A DNA stretch of 11,205 bases from Candidatus Micrarchaeota archaeon CG_4_10_14_0_2_um_filter_60_11 (GTDB taxonomy: Archaea; Micrarchaeota; Micrarchaeia; Norongarragalinales; Norongarragalinaceae), in assembly GCA_002792915.1 (NCBI GenBank), contig PFPF01000064.1, positions 1 through 11,205 of the forward strand, written 5' to 3'. Positions 10,315-11,205 of this stretch are shown piece after piece (the stretch's first letter is position 1; every line of letters starts with the position of its first letter). The translations under genes and the position numbers were made by a program. The notes under the pieces were generated by a model, which worked only from the letters and a program-made list of their open reading frames with translations, did no database searches and was not told the DNA's origin.

Positions 10315-11205
10315 ATGGAATTCGACCTGCCCCTCGGCCCCTGGAAGCAACTCTTCTCCGCCCAGTGGGACGGCCACCCCGTCAGCCTGCAGGAAAACCG
10401 CGAGGGCTACCTGTTGCTGCTTCTCTTCGAAGAGGACGCGGGCAAGACAACCGGCGCAGTGGCGCTGCTATCCAAGGCGTTCGCGTTCAAGGGCGACCCA
10501 AGCAAAGCGCTGGCAGCCGCGGACGCGGTGTTCATCAAGAAAGCCGTCGAGGCGACGCACTCGTTCGCGCTCGTGCAGGCAAGGCCGCGTTACGCCGCTT
10601 TCGAGCAAGAAGCGCTTGCCCAAGCGGTGCGCGAAGCCTACTCCGAGATTTCAGGCGCCACGCTGGCGGGCATCGAGGCCAAACAGCTGGGCGACGCCTC
10701 ACCCGAGGAGCGCGATGCCTTGCTGGGCGACCCCTTCTCGCTGTTCTCGGTTTCCGCGCATTCGCTCGCAAAGCCAAAGCAACGCACCGCGTTCGGCTCC
10801 TCTTCGTTGGGCAAGCCCGTTTTCGCGGACGGCTATTCGCTTTACGCCGTTACGGGCGCGGACGAGCGGGAGCGCTTCAACTATTTGCGCCTGCTCGCGG
10901 AGGACGCGTTGCTCGAGGGCGCGAACGTCCTCGCAATCGACGAGTGCAACGGGAATTGGGCGTTCAAGCAGTTCGACAAGGCCGCGCTGCAGTCCGCCGG
11001 CTTCACCGCCGAAGCGCCAAAAATCCAGCGCAAGGATTACGCGCTCGGCAAGGACCTGTTCGTCAATCTCCCCTCGTTGGGCCCCGCGTTCTTCTGCGAC
11101 TACTACGGCTTCTCCCCGGAAGCAAAGGCCGCCATAGTAAGCCGCGGCGCGCTTCCCGAATCGCTTGAAGAATTGGCGTCGTCGTTCGAGTCCGCCAACG
11201 ACTTC
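10315..11205 (+). CDS. hypothetical protein, possible degenerate HerA/VirB4-like ATPase relative (partial, 3' end missing)
   Basis: The frame is open from ATG 10315 to the window edge (297 residues, no stop). Begins MEFDLPLGPW; no signal peptide or membrane segment. Residues about 1-150 are a mixed helix/strand domain I cannot name. Residues 164-215 read SLGKPVFADGYSLYAVTGADERERFNYLRLL...GANVLAIDECNGNW. This follows the layout of HerA/VirB4-type ATPases (short strand, P-loop, helix, then strand ending in the Walker B Asp), but the P-loop Gly-Lys-Ser/Thr is absent: the site has GADERERF instead. If related, it would not bind ATP in the usual way, or functions as a partner subunit. The ATG follows a TATA-like box at leaderless spacing. 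The identity is a guess; the reading frame itself is well supported by codon use. Confidence 0.8.
   Translation, partial: MEFDLPLGPWKQLFSAQWDGHPVSLQENREGYLLLLLFEEDAGKTTGAVALLSKAFAFKGDPSKALAAADAVFIKKAVEATHSFALVQARPRYAAFEQEALAQAVREAYSEISGATLAGIEAKQLGDASPEERDALLGDPFSLFSVSAHSLAKPKQRTAFGSSSLGKPVFADGYSLYAVTGADERERFNYLRLLAEDALLEGANVLAIDECNGNWAFKQFDKAALQSAGFTAEAPKIQRKDYALGKDLFVNLPSLGPAFFCDYYGFSPEAKAAIVSRGALPESLEELASSFESANDF

Noticed and set aside
10365..11168. 267-residue plus-strand open frame in another register
   Set aside because: Very Arg/Gly-rich and out of frame with the longer open frame from ATG 10315, which has balanced composition and a TATA-spaced start.
1..11205. CRISPR arrays, insertion sequences or phage genes
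   Set aside because: No repeated spacer-like pattern, terminal inverted repeats, transposase or phage motif was seen on either strand.

Overview
The window looks like a compact, GC-rich archaeal chromosome segment, most likely from a DPANN-type lineage such as Diapherotrites or Micrarchaeota (lineage is inference). Archaeal evidence: an archaeal-type phosphoglycerate kinase, a DUF424 protein, a DHH/RecJ-like phosphoesterase, a class II tRNA-Leu interrupted by two bulge-helix-bulge introns and lacking an encoded CCA, and AT-rich TATA-like boxes about 25-32 bp upstream of first-gene start codons (leaderless or near-leaderless mRNAs). Genes inside operons instead have Shine-Dalgarno-like GGAGG/GGTGA sites and overlapping or abutting stop/start codons.

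Layout. 1-2021: glycolytic pair, the 3' part of a class I (bacterial/eukaryotic-type) GAPDH followed after 1 bp by an archaeal-type PGK with a short pentapeptide-repeat tail. 2050-2394 (minus): small two-TM protein. 2482-3465: adenosine deaminase-family hydrolase. 3492-3842: small two-TM protein that overlaps tail-to-tail with a HAD-family hydrolase (3812-4486, minus). 4510-4682 (minus): tRNA-Leu(CAA) split by a 34-nt anticodon-loop intron and a 54-nt T-loop intron, just upstream of the HAD gene and sharing an interleaved divergent promoter region with a DUF424 gene (4721-5026). 5043-6335 (minus): DHH/DHHA1 phosphoesterase.

6379-9860: ten consecutive small plus-strand genes, all encoding integral membrane proteins of about 80-155 residues, most without a recognisable family. 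They appear to form at least three transcription units: 6379-7962 (four genes, tightly coupled), 7999-9550 (five genes, tightly coupled, including tandem paralogs) and 9591-9860. This is the least explained part of the window and the best candidate for an undescribed membrane complex. 9853-10251 (minus): small soluble protein with an N-terminal helical module and a C-terminal coiled coil. 10315-end: 5' part of a larger soluble protein that may be a HerA/VirB4-like ATPase relative with a degenerate P-loop.

The strongest direct observation is the doubly interrupted tRNA-Leu. Both introns can be folded into bulge-helix-bulge motifs at the expected exon positions (37/38 and 59/60), and removal of both gives an 85-nt class II tRNA with fully paired acceptor, anticodon and T stems. 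Intergenic space is otherwise very small. No stretch over 300 bases lacks a gene, and I saw no mobile element, CRISPR array, rRNA or replication origin.
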